64,000 nt of DNA from JAGWRA01 sp963711505 (lineage in GTDB: Bacteria; Acidobacteriota; Vicinamibacteria; Vicinamibacterales; CAVVIG01). A program made the position numbers and the translations under genes. Location of the stretch: the NCBI GenBank assembly GCA_963711505.1, contig CAVQEJ010000006.1, positions 186,001 through 250,000 on the forward strand. Reading direction: 5' to 3'. Positions 1-10,359 of this stretch are shown here, piece after piece; the stretch's first letter is position 1, and the number at the start of each line of letters is the position of its first letter. The notes beneath the pieces were generated by a model. It searched no databases. It had not been told where the DNA came from and worked only from the letters and a program-made list of their open reading frames with translations.

Positions 1-1008
1 CTCGACGTTCGTCGCCTTCGAGTCGTTGACGAACCGGACGCCGCCAACCGTCGCCACCGGCTCCATCGCGTGCTCGAGGCCGCGAAACCCGTCGATCGCC
101 GCGGTCATGTCGTCCGGCGGCACGCCCGCCAGCGTGCCCACGGCCACCGCGGCCAGCACGTCGGCCACGAGGTGCCGGCCGATCAGATGGATCGCCGACA
201 GCGGCACGAGCGGCGTCGCCATCTCACCGCTCACGCGCACGATCCGATCGTCCCGGACCGTGAACCCGTCGTCGATCGCCGCGTCGAGCGCGAACCGCAC
301 GATCGGCGCCCGTCCCGCCGCCGCCATCGCCAGCGCCGCCGGATCGTCGGCGTTGACCACCGCCCGGTCACCAGCGGTCTGGTTCGCGAAGATCCGCCCC
401 TTCGCCCTGGCGTACGCCTCGACCGTCCCGTGCCGATCGAGATGGTCGGTCGAGAAGTTCAACAGCACGGCGATCCACGGATGGAACGTCTCGGTCTCCT
501 CGAGCTGGAAGCTGCTCGCCTCGACCACGTGGATCGTCGATGCCGTCGATGCGGCCACCTGCCCGCTCAGCGGCACCCCGATGTTGCCGCCGACCATCAC
601 CGTGCGGCCGCTGGCCTCCAGCAGCCGGCCGATGAGCGCCGTCGTCGTCGACTTCCCCTTCGTGCCGGTGACGGCGACGATGCGTCCCTTCAGCCAGCGC
701 GACGCGAGCTCGAGCTCGCCGATGACCGGCACGCCGTTGGCGCGCGCCGTCGCGATCTCCGTCCGATCGCCCGGCACGCCCGGACTGAGCACGATCAGAT
801 CCGGCCGCTCGAACAGATCCGCCGGATGTCCGCCGAGCGCCAGCGTCACACCCAGTGCCTGCAGCCGCGGTGCCTCGGCAATCGCGGACCGCAGGTCGGT
901 CAACGTCACCCGCGCGCCGCGCGCGGCCAGCAACTCGGCCGCGGCCACGCCGCTGCGGGCGGCGCCCACGACCGTGACCCGGCGGCCCGCCACGCTGAAG
1001 TCAGCCAC
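1..1008 (-). CDS. murD: UDP-N-acetylmuramoylalanine--D-glutamate ligase MurD (partial, C-terminus cut by window edge)
   Basis: Cytoplasmic Mur ligase that adds D-Glu to UDP-MurNAc-L-Ala using ATP. The frame is open to the window edge. It begins with a GTG codon at 1008 giving VADFSVAGRRVTVVGAARSG, a Rossmann-like UDP-binding start. The ATP P-loop GTKGKSTTT lies near residue 115, the Mur-ligase motif DHLDRHG near residue 185, and VNDSKATN is the last motif before the edge. About 336 of the usual ~450 residues are present; the C-terminal domain is missing. It sits 84 nt downstream of mraY in the normal dcw order. A TTG three codons upstream is an alternative start. Confidence 0.93.
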   Translation of the reverse strand, partial: MADFSVAGRRVTVVGAARSGVAAAELLAARGARVTLTDLRSAIAEAPRLQALGVTLALGGHPADLFERPDLIVLSPGVPGDRTEIATARANGVPVIGELELASRWLKGRIVAVTGTKGKSTTTALIGRLLEASGRTVMVGGNIGVPLSGQVAASTASTIHVVEASSFQLEETETFHPWIAVLLNFSTDHLDRHGTVEAYARAKGRIFANQTAGDRAVVNADDPAALAMAAAGRAPIVRFALDAAIDDGFTVRDDRIVRVSGEMATPLVPLSAIHLIGRHLVADVLAAVAVGTLAGVPPDDMTAAIDGFRGLEHAMEPVATVGGVRFVNDSKATNVE

Positions 1009-1092
1009 GCTCAACCCACGTCCCGACGGCGCTCCGGCCCCCTCTCACGCATGCGGACCGGCGCCCGCCCCGTCTGCTCCGCCCCGCCTCGT

Positions 1093-2179
1093 TCAGCGCA
1101 GCTTCAGCGTCGTCAGGCTGAACAGCGCGAAGATGATGGCGACGATCACGAACCGCGTGATCACCTTCGGCTCGCTCCAGCCGACGAGCTCGAAGTGATG
1201 GTGGAGCGGCGCCATCCTGAACACCCGCTGTCCGGTCAGCTTGAACGACGCGACCTGGATGATCACGGAGAGCGCCTCCATCACGAAGACGCCGCCGACG
1301 ATCAGCAGCAGGAGCTCCTGCTTGATCAGGATCGCCACCGTGCCCAGCGCCGCACCGAGCGCGAGCGATCCGACATCGCCCATGAAGATTTCCGCCGGGT
1401 ACAAGTTGTACCAGAGGAATCCGAGCGCCGCGCCGACCAGCGATCCGCAGAACACCGTCAGCTCGGCCGCCGCCGGAAAGCGCACGAGCAGCAGGTACTC
1501 GGCCAGCACGCGGTGCCCGGTCACGTAGGACAGCGCCGTGAACGCCGCGGCGGCGATCGCGAACGTGCTGATGGCCAGGCCGTCCAGCCCGTCGGTCAGG
1601 TTCACGGCGTTCGACGCCCCGACCAGCACGAGCACGGCGAACGGCAGGTACCACCAGCCCAGATCCGGAATCAGACGCTTGAAGAACGGGAAGATGAGCC
1701 GCGTGTTGTACTGGTTGTCGTGCGCCAGCACGAGCAGCGCCACGCCGACGACCACCGCGACCGTCACCTGTCCCGCCAGCTTGTAGCGCGGCCGCAGGCC
1801 GTGATGCGACCGGCGGACGATCTTCAGGTAGTCGTCCGCGAAGCCGATCGCGCCGAAGGCGGTGGTTGTCAGTACCAGCTATCCATACGTCCACGTTCGT
1901 CAGGTCCGCCCACAACAGCGTCGGCACCAGCGCCGCCGTCAGGATGAGCAGCCCGCCCATGGTCGGCGTGCCCGCCTTCGGGCGGTGCGTCGCCGGCCCT
2001 TCGTGCCGGATCACCTGCCCGATCTGGAACTCGCGCAGCTTCCGGATCAGCCACGGCCCGAGCGCCAGGCTGATCGCGAGCGCCGTCAGGCTCGCCGCCG
2101 CCGTCCGGAACGTGATGTAGCGGACGACGTTGAGCAGCGCGAACGAGTCGTGGAAGCGGTAGAGCAGCTCATACAGCAT
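1093..2179 (-). CDS. mraY: Phospho-N-acetylmuramoyl-pentapeptide-transferase MraY (frameshifted)
   Basis: Inner-membrane enzyme that transfers phospho-MurNAc-pentapeptide to undecaprenyl phosphate, making lipid I. The N-terminal part (MLYELLYRF..., GTPTMGGLLIL) is in one frame and everything from LTTTAFGAIGFADDY onward is in the next frame. One extra base near 1876 explains this. The catalytic aspartate stretch FADDY, NLTDGLDGLA and the C-terminal HHHFE motif are intact, as are about ten hydrophobic segments. The corrected length, about 361 residues, is normal. Its ATG overlaps the murF stop codon (TGATG), so the two are translationally coupled. The shift is most likely a sequence error, because both sides are well conserved. 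Confidence 0.93.
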
Positions 2180-3591
2180 CAGGCGAACTCCGCCTGAAGC
2201 CGGCTCACGACCCGATCCGTCCCGATGCCGCGCGATCCCTTCACCAGCACCAGATCGCCCGGCCGCGCCATCCGCATCACCGCGTCGGCCGCCTCGGCGC
2301 TGGTCGGCACGTACTGCACCGCCGCGGCCGGCATGCCCGCCTCCGTCGCGGCCGCCGCCAGTGCCCGCGCCGGCGCGCCGCCCACGGCCACGAGCCGATC
2401 GAGGCCGGCCGCCGCCGCCGCGCGCCCGCAGCGTTCGTGCAGCGGAACCGCCTGCGCCCCCAGTTCGAGCATCTCGCCCAGCACCGCGAGCCGGCGGGCG
2501 CAGCGCGTTTCCTGCGCCACGAAGGCGAGCGCCTGCTGCACGGCCGTGGGGCTCGCGTTGTAGCTGTCATCGACGACGGTCACGCCGCCGGCCAGCCGCA
2601 GCACCTGCCCGCGATGCGGCGCGGCGTGCAGCGTCGCGATGCGCGCGGCCATCTCGGCCGCCGGCACGTCGAAGTGCAGGCCGACGGTCATCGCCGCCAG
2701 CGCGTTCGACAGGTTGCCGCGTCCCGGCAGCGGCATCCGCACGTCGATCTCCGTCGTCCCGGCCCGGACGGCGGCTGCGGTGCCGTCGAGCCCCAGGTCG
2801 CGCACCCCCCGCGCCGACACGTCGGCGGGACGGTCGATGCCGAAGGTCAGCGTGCGGCCTGCGAACCCGGCGGCCCGGGTCATCACGAGCGGATCGTCCG
2901 CGTTTGCCACCAGCACCGTCTCGCGCGATGCGCCCTCCAGAATCTCCGCCTTCGCATCGGCCAGCGCCTCCACCGAGGCGAAGTGCCCCAGGTGTGCGTC
3001 GCCGACGTTCGTCCAGACCCGCACGTCCGGCCGCGCGAGTCCGACCAGCTTCCGGATCTCGCCCGCGTGATTCATCGCGAGCTCGACCACCGCAATCTCC
3101 GGCGCGTGTCGGAGCTCCAGCAGCGACAGCGGCAGGCCGATGTGGTTGTTCAGGTTGCCCTTCGTCCTGAACACGCGATATCGCGCCGCCAGTACCTCTG
3201 CCGTCGCCTCCTTCGTCGTCGTCTTGCCGGCGCTGCCCGTGATCGCGACGACCCGGGCGCCGGACGCCTCCCGCACGTGCGCGCCCAGGGCCTGAAGCGC
3301 CGCGAGCGCGTCGTCCACCTCGATGACGACCGGCGCCCCGTGATGCCGTCCGGTCATCGCCGGCAGTCCGGCGCCGACCAGGCCGCTGGCTCCGGCATCG
3401 ATCGCGGCCTGCGCGAAGGCGGCTCCGTCGAACCGGTCGCCGCGGATCGCGAAGAACAGGTCGCCCGACCGCAGCGTCCGCGTATCGATCGAGAAGCCGC
3501 CCATCAGCGTGCCGGGCTCGCCCGACACCAGGCGGCCGCCGGTCACCTGCGCCACGAGCCCGGCGGTCACCTCGACGGCGTGCTGCGCCAC
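2179..3591 (-). CDS. murF: UDP-N-acetylmuramoyl-tripeptide--D-alanyl-D-alanine ligase MurF
   Basis: Adds D-Ala-D-Ala to the UDP-MurNAc-tripeptide in the cytoplasm. The 470-residue frame is full length. The N-terminal domain carries DTRTLRSGDLFFAIRG, the ATP P-loop GSAGKTT is at residues 119-125, and the central motif NALAAMTVG and C-terminal DDSYNASPTA are typical of MurF. Its start lies 3 nt after the murE stop and its stop overlaps the mraY start, so it is an internal gene of the dcw operon. Confidence 0.96.
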   Translation of the reverse strand: MAQHAVEVTAGLVAQVTGGRLVSGEPGTLMGGFSIDTRTLRSGDLFFAIRGDRFDGAAFAQAAIDAGASGLVGAGLPAMTGRHHGAPVVIEVDDALAALQALGAHVREASGARVVAITGSAGKTTTKEATAEVLAARYRVFRTKGNLNNHIGLPLSLLELRHAPEIAVVELAMNHAGEIRKLVGLARPDVRVWTNVGDAHLGHFASVEALADAKAEILEGASRETVLVANADDPLVMTRAAGFAGRTLTFGIDRPADVSARGVRDLGLDGTAAAVRAGTTEIDVRMPLPGRGNLSNALAAMTVGLHFDVPAAEMAARIATLHAAPHRGQVLRLAGGVTVVDDSYNASPTAVQQALAFVAQETRCARRLAVLGEMLELGAQAVPLHERCGRAAAAAGLDRLVAVGGAPARALAAAATEAGMPAAAVQYVPTSAEAADAVMRMARPGDLVLVKGSRGIGTDRVVSRLQAEFA

Positions 3592-3594
3592 GGC

Positions 3595-5118
3595 CTACCT
3601 GACGCCCGAGTTCGTGCGCCGTCGCGCCAGCGCATCGCGGGCCACGGCGACGTCGTCGAACGGCAGCACGCGTTCACCGACGATCTGGTAGTGCTCGTGG
3701 CCCTTCCCCGCGATCAGCACGAGGTCGCCGGGGCCCGCCAGGTCGATCGCGCGTCCGATGGCCGCCTTGCGATCGACGATCTCCAGGTGCTGCGGCGTCG
3801 ACGTCCCGGTGTCGCGCGTCGTGTCGGGCGTCAGCCCGCGCCGGATCTCCTGAATGATGCGGACCGGATCCTCGCCGCGCGGGTTGTCGGACGTCACGAT
3901 GACGAGGTCGCTCAGCCGCGCCGCGACGGCCCCCATCAGCGGCCGCTTCGTGCGGTCGCGATTGCCGCCGCAGCCGAACACGGTGATCAGGCGGCCGCGC
4001 GCCAGCGACCGGGCCGTCTCGAGCAGGTTGCGCAGCGCGTCGTCGGTGTGCGCGTAGTCGACGACGACCGTCAGGTCGTCCGCCGGATCGGAGACGACCT
4101 GGAAGCGGCCGGGGACACGCTCGAGCGCGCGCACGCCCCGTTCGATGGCGTCGAACGGCAGTCCCAGCGCCGTCGCCACGGCGACCGCCGCGAGAATGTT
4201 GTAGGCGTTCGGCCGGCCGACCAGCGGCGAGACGATCTGCAGCCGGTGCTGCGGCGTGCGCACCTCGAAGCGCAGCCCGTCGAGCCCGACCGACAGCGGA
4301 CCGGGCGTCACGTCGGCCGGCTGACGGATGCCGTAGGTGACCGGCCGCCGCACCAGGCCGGTGAGCGTCGCGCCGCGCGGGTCATCCAGGTTCACGATGG
4401 CCGGCGCGTCATCCTCGAGGAGCTCGAAGAGGCGGCGCTTGGCGGCGAAGTACGACTCCATGTCGCCGTGGAAATCGAGATGGTCGCGCGTCAGGTTCGT
4501 GAAGATGGCCGCGGCGAAGCGCATGCCGTCGACCCGATGCAGGGCCAGCGCGTGCGAAGAGACCTCCATCGCACAGGCACCCGATCCGCGGTCGGCCATC
4601 TCGCGCAGCAGGTGCTGCACGTCGGGCGCTTCGGGTGTCGTGCGCGTCGCCTCACGATCCTCGGTGCCGATCCGGTAGACCACGGTGCCGAGAATGCCGC
4701 ACGGGATGCCGGCCGCCTCGAAGATCGACGACAGCAGGTACGCGGTCGTCGTCTTGCCGTTCGTGCCGGTGATACCGACCACCCGCATGTCGCGGCTCGG
4801 ATGGCGGTACCAGGCATCGGCGACGATGGCCAGCGCCCGCCGGGCGTTCCCGACGACGATCCAGGGGGCCGCCGTGCCCGCCGGGGGCACCGACTCGGCT
4901 ACGATGGCTGCCGCGCCGCGCGCGATCGCCTGCGGAGCGAACGCGGCGCCGTCGGCCTGCTGGCCGCGCAGCGCGAAGAAGACGCTGCCTGGTCCGACCT
5001 GCCGGGAGTCGTAGGCGACGCCGGCGAGCCGGTGGGAGGCCGCATCGGCCGGCCAGCCCTCGACCGGACCGATCGGGCCGGCCTGTTCGAGCAGGCGGCG
5101 CAGATCCTGCAGCGTCAT
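3595..5118 (-). CDS. murE: UDP-N-acetylmuramoyl-tripeptide synthetase MurE, meso-diaminopimelate type
   Basis: Adds the third amino acid to UDP-MurNAc-L-Ala-D-Glu. The 507-residue protein has the N-terminal YDSRQVGPGSVFFALRG motif, P-loop GTNGKTTT at 118-125, and NLTRDHLDFHG in the central domain. The substrate motif near residue 409 is DNPR. In this family DNPR marks specificity for meso-diaminopimelate, whereas L-lysine enzymes differ there, so the peptidoglycan is predicted to be of the diderm DAP type. The ATG overlaps the ftsI stop by 4 nt (ATGA). The frame is intact. Confidence 0.96.
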   Translation of the reverse strand: MTLQDLRRLLEQAGPIGPVEGWPADAASHRLAGVAYDSRQVGPGSVFFALRGQQADGAAFAPQAIARGAAAIVAESVPPAGTAAPWIVVGNARRALAIVADAWYRHPSRDMRVVGITGTNGKTTTAYLLSSIFEAAGIPCGILGTVVYRIGTEDREATRTTPEAPDVQHLLREMADRGSGACAMEVSSHALALHRVDGMRFAAAIFTNLTRDHLDFHGDMESYFAAKRRLFELLEDDAPAIVNLDDPRGATLTGLVRRPVTYGIRQPADVTPGPLSVGLDGLRFEVRTPQHRLQIVSPLVGRPNAYNILAAVAVATALGLPFDAIERGVRALERVPGRFQVVSDPADDLTVVVDYAHTDDALRNLLETARSLARGRLITVFGCGGNRDRTKRPLMGAVAARLSDLVIVTSDNPRGEDPVRIIQEIRRGLTPDTTRDTGTSTPQHLEIVDRKAAIGRAIDLAGPGDLVLIAGKGHEHYQIVGERVLPFDDVAVARDALARRRTNSGVR

Positions 5119-7143
5119 GGCTGCGGCCCTCCGCCCTCGGCCGTCGCCGGCGTCACGCGCTTCAGCACCAGCCGGCAGGCCTCGCCCGGCTCGGGCGCCG
5201 CCCCGGCGGCCGGGTCCTGATCGACCACGACGCCATCCCCCGACAGCTCGGCGCTCATGCCGATGCGTGACAGTTCCTGCAGCGCATCGCGCGCGCTGAG
5301 TCCGCGAAGATCGGGCACTGCCGACGGCGCCTCGCTGGTGTTGGCGATCCGCACGATCCGGTCGGTCTCGCGGTCGGCAGCGCCGGCCCGATCCGCCGCG
5401 GCCTTCGTCACGAGGACCGGCGGCAACGGATCGACCGACGGCGAGATGCCGAGGTACTGGATCGCCGCCTCCGCGATCCGCTGGAACACGGGCGCGGAGA
5501 CCGTGCCCCCGTAGTAGCCGTGGGACCCGTGCGGGGAATCGATCACCACGAGGATCACGACGGCCGGGTGCTCGGCCGGCAGGAACCCGACGAACGAGGC
5601 GTTGTAGTCGGACTTCGAGTAGCGGCCGTTGACGAGCTTCGCGGCGGTGCCGGTCTTGCCGGCGATGGTGTAGCCGGCAATCTGCGCCGTGCGGTGGGCG
5701 GTCCCGTCCTTGTCCTCGACGACCCCTTCGAGGATTCCGGCCAGCACGCGGGCCGTCTTCTCGGAGATGACGCGCCGCACGACCTTATGGGGCACCGCCA
5801 TCCGCCGGCCGTTGGCGTAGAACGCGCGCACGACCCGCGGCTCCATCAGCCGGCCGCCGTTGGCGACGACGCTCATGGCGGTCGCCATCTGCAGGGGCGT
5901 GACGGAGATCTGGTAGCCGAACGACACCGACGCCAGCGCGCTGTCGGTCCACCGGTCGGAATTCCAGACGATACCGCTGCTCTGGCCGAGGAAGTCCGGG
6001 GAGAGCTCCTGCCCGAAGCCGAACCGGTGGACGAAGTCGCCGAGGCGGTCGGCGCCGACCTTCATCGCGATCTTCACGGCGGCGACGTTGCTCGACTCGA
6101 TCAGGAACTGCGGGAACGAGACGATGCCGTGGTCCTCGGTGTCGTGGATGATCCGGTTGCCGACCCGCACGGTGCCGCCCCGCGCGTCGATCATGTCGTT
6201 GACCGACCACACCTTGTCCTGCAGGGCGGCCGACGCGGTGACGATCTTGAAGGTCGAGCCCGGCTCGTAGACGTCCTGCACGGCCCGATCGCGGCGATCG
6301 AGCGTGCTGGAGTCCTGGAACGTGTTCGGGTTGAAGGTCGGCTCGTTGGCGAGCGCCAGGATCTCGCCCGTGTCGGGATCCATGATGATCGCGGTGCCGC
6401 CCTTCGCGTGGTTCTCCGCGACGCCGCGGGCGAGCTCGCGCTGGGCGACGTACCTGCAGGTACTCGTCGATCGTCAGCTCGATCGTCGAGCCGCTCGTCG
6501 GCGGCCGCTCGATCCGGCTGAAGGCGTGGCGGCGCGCATCGGTCTGGATCAGCACCATGCCCGGACGGCCGCTGATCTGCTTGTCGTAGACCGCCTCGAT
6601 GCCGGCCAGCCCGCTGTTGTCGACGCCGACGTAGCCGAGCACGTGCGCGGCGAGATCCCGGTTGGGATAGAAGCGGCGGCTCTCCTTGACGAAGCCGATC
6701 CCCTCGAGGTTCAACGCCTCGACACGACGGACGTCCTCGGGCGACACCTGACGGCGGACGTAGCTGAAGGCGCGCGGCTGCCGCAACCGGTCGACGAGCG
6801 TGCGCCGCTCGTCGGGCGTGCAGTCGCCGAGCGCGCCGCACAGCTCGCGGACCACGTGCGGGGCATCGCTGATCTCGGTGGGAACGGCGTAGATGGAATC
6901 GGCGTCGACGCTGCAGGCGAGGATCCGGCCGTTGCGATCGAGGATGTCCCCGCGCTCGGCCGGCGCCGTCAGCGTCCGCATCTGCTGGCGCTCGGCCCGG
7001 GCCTGCAGATCGGCGTGCTCGAGGACCTGCAGCACGACCAGGCGCACCTCGATGCCGACCGCCCAGAGCACGAAGCCCGCGGCCACGAGCAGGATCCGGC
7101 GCCTCAATGTCTGTCGCCAGTCTGTGCGCTTCTGCTCGGCCAA
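5115..7143 (-). CDS. ftsI: Septal peptidoglycan transpeptidase FtsI/PBP3 with C-terminal PASTA domain (frameshifted)
   Basis: Class B penicillin-binding protein that cross-links septal peptidoglycan. A single membrane anchor (about residues 14-36) is followed by the RGDILDRNG dimerisation motif. The transpeptidase then shows YEPGSTFK (SxxK), ESSNVA (SxN) and AGKTGTAAK (KTG). A PASTA domain (VPDLRGLSARDAL... DPAAGAAPEPG) ends the protein, which is unusual for proteobacterial FtsI but common elsewhere. One extra G near 6458, inside the palindrome GTACCTGCAGGTAC, splits the frame between ELTIDEYLQ and YVAQRELARG. Corrected length is about 675 residues. It follows ftsL by about 60 nt. Confidence 0.93.
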
Positions 7144-7203
7144 CAGTCCGTCCCTTCGAAAGCCGGACCCGGTGGAGCCGGGTACGGGCCTTCCGCTCAG
7201 CGC

Positions 7204-7590
7204 CTACCGCGACGCGACGATCGACCTCGCCGGCGGCGCGGGCGGCACGACGCGCTGGATCACCATCGCGTCGTCGAGTGCCGGTGCGATCATGTGCAGC
7301 CGCTCGGTGGCCAGCCGCTCGATCCGGGCCGGCGACCGCAGCGTCTCGATCTCGAGCCGGAGCCGCCGGTTCAGTTCCTGCTGGCTCGCGTACTCCTGCT
7401 GCAGCTTCTCGACGCGGTAGCCGTGGCGCAGCAGCTCGAAGTGCTGCCAGGCCGAGAACAGCACCACCACGACGAGCAGCACCGCGATGGCGGCCGACCG
7501 CCACAGTTCGCGCTGCCGCGTCCGGTCGATCTCCCGCACGATCGGGTTGTTCCGGACGTCCTTCTTGATCGCGTATTCGAACGCTTCCAT
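7204..7590 (-). CDS. ftsL: Cell division protein FtsL
   Basis: Small bitopic divisome protein of 128 residues starting MEAFEYAIKKDVRNN. A single transmembrane helix covers about residues 33-54, followed by a periplasmic heptad region (EKLQQEYASQQELNRRLRLEIETL) typical of the FtsL/DivIC coiled coil. In this sequence its frame is fused to that of rsmH only because rsmH carries a base insertion; the true rsmH stop lies 26 nt upstream of this ATG. Position between rsmH and ftsI is the usual dcw order. FtsL is poorly conserved, so the call rests on topology and position. Confidence 0.87.
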   Translation of the reverse strand: MEAFEYAIKKDVRNNPIVREIDRTRQRELWRSAAIAVLLVVVVLFSAWQHFELLRHGYRVEKLQQEYASQQELNRRLRLEIETLRSPARIERLATERLHMIAPALDDAMVIQRVVPPAPPARSIVASR

Positions 7591-7616
7591 CACGTCCCCC
7601 CGAACCGTCCGCCGCC

Positions 7617-8526
7617 TCAGGCCGTCCGCTCGAGCACCCGCAGCTTGGCGCTGCGCGCGCGCGGGTTCGCCGCCACCTCGTCGTCGCCCGGCGTCACCGG
7701 CTTCTTCGTCAGCACCCGGAGATCCGCCATCCGGCGACGCCAGCGCCCGGAACGTGTGCTTCACGATCCGGTCCTCCAGCGAGTGAAACGTAATGACGGC
7801 CAGCCGTCCTCCGGCCTGCAGCCGCCCCGCAGCCGCGCCGAGGAACCGGTCCAGCCCGTCGAGCTCGCCGTTCACCCAGATCCGGAGCGCCTGGAACGTG
7901 CGCGTCGCCGGGTCGATCCGGGTGTAGCCGCGCCGGGGAATCGCCCGCCGCACGACCGCGGCCAGCTCCCCCGTCGTGCCGATCGGCGACCGCCGTTCCG
8001 CCGCGACGACGGCCCGCGCGATCCGGCGCGCGAACCGTTCCTCGCCGTACTGGTAAATCACGTCGGCCAGCTCGGTCTCGTCGACGTCCCGCAGCCGATC
8101 GGCCACCGTCTCGCCGCCGCTGCGATCCATCCGCATGTCGAGCGGCTCATCGCGCTGAAAACTGAACCCGCGCCCCTCGGCCCCGAGCTGCAGCGACGAG
8201 ATGCCGAGATCGGCCAGGATGCCGTCGACCCGGGCCAGACCGCGCGCGTCGAGCACCGCCTCCAGCTCGCGGTAGTCGGCGTGCACGAGCTCGATCCGGT
8301 CGCCCCAGGCCGCCAGCCGCCCGGCCGCGATCGCCAGCGCCTCGGGATCGCGATCACAGCCAACGAGCCGCGACGCCCCCGCCTGCAGCAGCGCCCGCGC
8401 GTGCCCGCCGAGACCGACCGTGCAGTCGACGAACAGCCCGCCGCGCTCCGGCCCCAGGAAGCGGAGCACCTCGGTCGTCAGGACCGGTTCGTGAAACGGT
8501 TCCTTCGTCACGCGCTCCGGCTCCAC
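7617..8526 (-). CDS. rsmH: 16S rRNA (cytosine(1402)-N4)-methyltransferase RsmH (frameshifted near C-terminus)
   Basis: SAM-dependent enzyme that methylates N4 of C1402 in the ribosomal P site. Motif I FVDCTVGLGGHARALL is at residues 33-48, with ADLGISSLQL and TFHSLEDRIVKH further on, all typical of RsmH/MraW. Near position 7735 one extra C moves the reading into the ftsL frame. In the corrected frame the end reads DLRVLTKKPVTPGDDE...LRVLERTA-stop, the normal RsmH ending, with the TGA at 7617-7619. Corrected length is about 302 residues. It lies 12 nt after mraZ. Confidence 0.94.
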
Positions 8527-8538
8527 GGCGACGGCCGG

Positions 8539-8979
8539 TCAGATGCCGAAATCGGCCAGCGCCCGGGCGTCTTCGTCCGTGAACGGATCCCGCTGGAGCT
8601 TCGCGACGAAGCGATCGTGGTTCCAGACTTCGAGGTAGTTGTACTGACCGAAGACATCGACCTCGCCGGCCATCAGCGCCGCTTCGCGCAGACGCGCGGG
8701 AATCAGCACACGGCCCTGGTTGTCGAGCTCCGCCACCTGCCCGAAGTAGTTCACGCGATCGAGGAACTTCAGCTTCGACGGATGCGTGGAGGGGATCCGG
8801 GAGAGCTTCTGCTCGATGTCGACCCAGATCGGCATGGGATAGAGGCGTACGTACTCGCCGGTCAGGCTCGTGACGAACAGTTCGCGGCCGTGCGCATCCT
8901 CCAGCGCGGCGCGGAAACCGTTCGGCACCTTGAGCCGCCCTTTGTCATCGATTCGGGCCGGCGCGTTGCCTCTGAACAC
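8539..8979 (-). CDS. mraZ: Transcriptional regulator / division protein MraZ
   Basis: First gene of the dcw cluster, a DNA-binding AbrB-fold repressor of its own operon in other bacteria. It has two SpoVT/AbrB-like halves: FRGNAPARIDDKGRLKVP at the start and AELDNQGRVLIPARLR in the second half. I prefer the GTG at 8979. It gives the usual MraZ beginning (V/M-FRG), has GGAG five bases upstream, and leaves a leader of about 35 nt from the promoter. The longer frame from GTG 9015 would start almost at the predicted transcription start. The protein from the preferred start has 146 residues. Confidence 0.92.
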   Translation of the reverse strand: MFRGNAPARIDDKGRLKVPNGFRAALEDAHGRELFVTSLTGEYVRLYPMPIWVDIEQKLSRIPSTHPSKLKFLDRVNYFGQVAELDNQGRVLIPARLREAALMAGEVDVFGQYNYLEVWNHDRFVAKLQRDPFTDEDARALADFGI

Positions 8980-9020
8980 TTGCCTTGCGCTCCACTCTGC
9001 TCCAGAAAAATCCACCGTGG

Positions 9021-9049
9021 ATAGTAGAAGAGGCCCTCCCAGATGTCAA
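9021..9049 (-). promoter_or_regulatory. Sigma-70 promoter of the mraZ-dcw operon
   Basis: Read on the minus strand, TTGACA (9049-9044) is followed after exactly 17 nt by TACTAT (9026-9021). The -35 is a perfect consensus and the -10 matches 5 of 6. Transcription should begin near 9014-9015, giving a leader of about 35 nt to the preferred mraZ GTG at 8979. No clear set of MraZ direct repeats could be recognised by eye nearby. Confidence 0.82.
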
Positions 9050-9248
9050 CCGCAAAATCTGAAAACACAGTGGGTTACGCGAAATTTTCGCCCTTTTTCC
9101 GCCTGATGCCTGACAGGACTTTCGCCCCCCTCGCCAGCCCACCGGGGTGCCTCCAGGCCGGACGTGTTACGATTCGGGGTTTAGCCTCGACGCGGCCGCC
9201 CACGCGGGGACCCTCCCGCCGGGCAGCAGCGCCAGCAGCGGAGCGGCG

Positions 9249-10359
9249 ATGTTACGTGCGGCACTGATCGGGTTCGGATCGACCGGCAAGACGACACTTT
9301 TCCAGCTCATGACCAGCGGCCACGACGCGCCGCGCGCGGGTCACGGCAAGGCCGAAGCCGCGATCGGCATCTCCAGGGTGCCCGACGCCCGGCTCGATCG
9401 CCTCACCGGCATGTACAACCCGCGCAAGCGGGTGCCGGCCACCGTCGAGTTCGGCGACATCGCCGCGCCGCCTCAGGGCGGCGGCGCGCGGACGCTGGTG
9501 GACGTCGCGGCCTACAAGAACGCCGACGCACTCGTGCACGTCGTCCGCTCGTTCCGCGATCCCTCGGTCCCGCATCCGTCGGGATCGATCGATCCCGGAC
9601 GCGACGCGCGGGCGATGGAGGACGAGCTGATCCTCGCCGACCTGGGCGTCGTGGAGCGGCGCCTGGAACGGATCGAACGCGACCTGAAGAAGGGCCGATC
9701 GACGGAGCTCGAGCGGGAACGGGACGTCCTGGTCGCCTGCCGCGCCGCGCTCGAGGACGGCCGCCCGCTGCGCGCGCTCAGCCTGGCGGGCGACGATCTG
9801 AAGCGGCTGCGCGGCTTCCAGCTGCTCTCGGCGAAGCCGCTGCTGGTCGTGCTGAATCTCGATGAGGCGGATTCGTCGACCCTGGCGGGGAGCGCCGACG
9901 GCCTGACCGAGGCCGCCGCGCAGGCGGGGCTCTCGGAGTTCCTGTCGCAGGCGTCGACGGCGGCCGTGGCCGTGTGTGCGAAGATCGAGCTCGAAATCGC
10001 GCAGCTGGATCCCGCCGATGCCGCGGCGTTTCTCGCCGATCTCGGCCTGAAGGAATCGGGCCTCGACCGTGTCATCCGCGCGAGCTACGATCTGCTCGGC
10101 TACATCTCGTTCTTCACGGTCGGGGAGGACGAGTGCCGGGCCTGGTCGATCCCGCAGGGGACGACGGCGCAGCTCGCCGCCGGGGAGATCGCACAGCGAC
10201 ATCGCCCGCGGCTTCATCCGCGCCGAGGTCGTGGCGTACGACGCGCTCGTCTCGCGCGGCTCGATGGCCGTCTGCCGTGACCACGGCGAAGTGCGACTCG
10301 AAGGCAAGGAGTACGTCGTGCAGGACGGCGACGTCGTCAACTTCCGCTTCGCGACCTAG
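9249..10359 (+). CDS. ychF: YchF/OLA1-like P-loop GTPase/ATPase (frameshifted)
   Basis: Obg-family translation factor-type NTPase. It starts MLRAALIGFGSTGKTTLF, with the P-loop GFGSTGKT at residues 8-15. The lysine-rich coiled-coil helix insertion (ERRLERIERDLKKGRSTELERE) and the modified G4 region (VVLNLDEAD, lacking NKxD) are typical of YchF. The C-terminal TGS domain is reached only after removing an extra G near 10190: AAGEI then HSDIARGFIRAEVV...GDVVNFRFAT. The P-loop and Switch I are divergent from the usual LPNVGKS, so this may be a YchF paralogue. It is divergent from mraZ. Confidence 0.83.

Noticed and set aside
70..5220. Long plus-strand open frames opposite the dcw genes, such as the 625- and 927-codon frames
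   Set aside because: They are antisense to intact MurD/MurE/MurF/MraY, rich in Arg/Ala/Pro/Gly, with no family motif; they result from high GC.
6440..6480. Programmed frameshifting in ftsI or other broken genes
   Set aside because: No slippery heptamer or downstream pseudoknot, and the same one-base pattern affects many unrelated genes, so sequence error is simpler.
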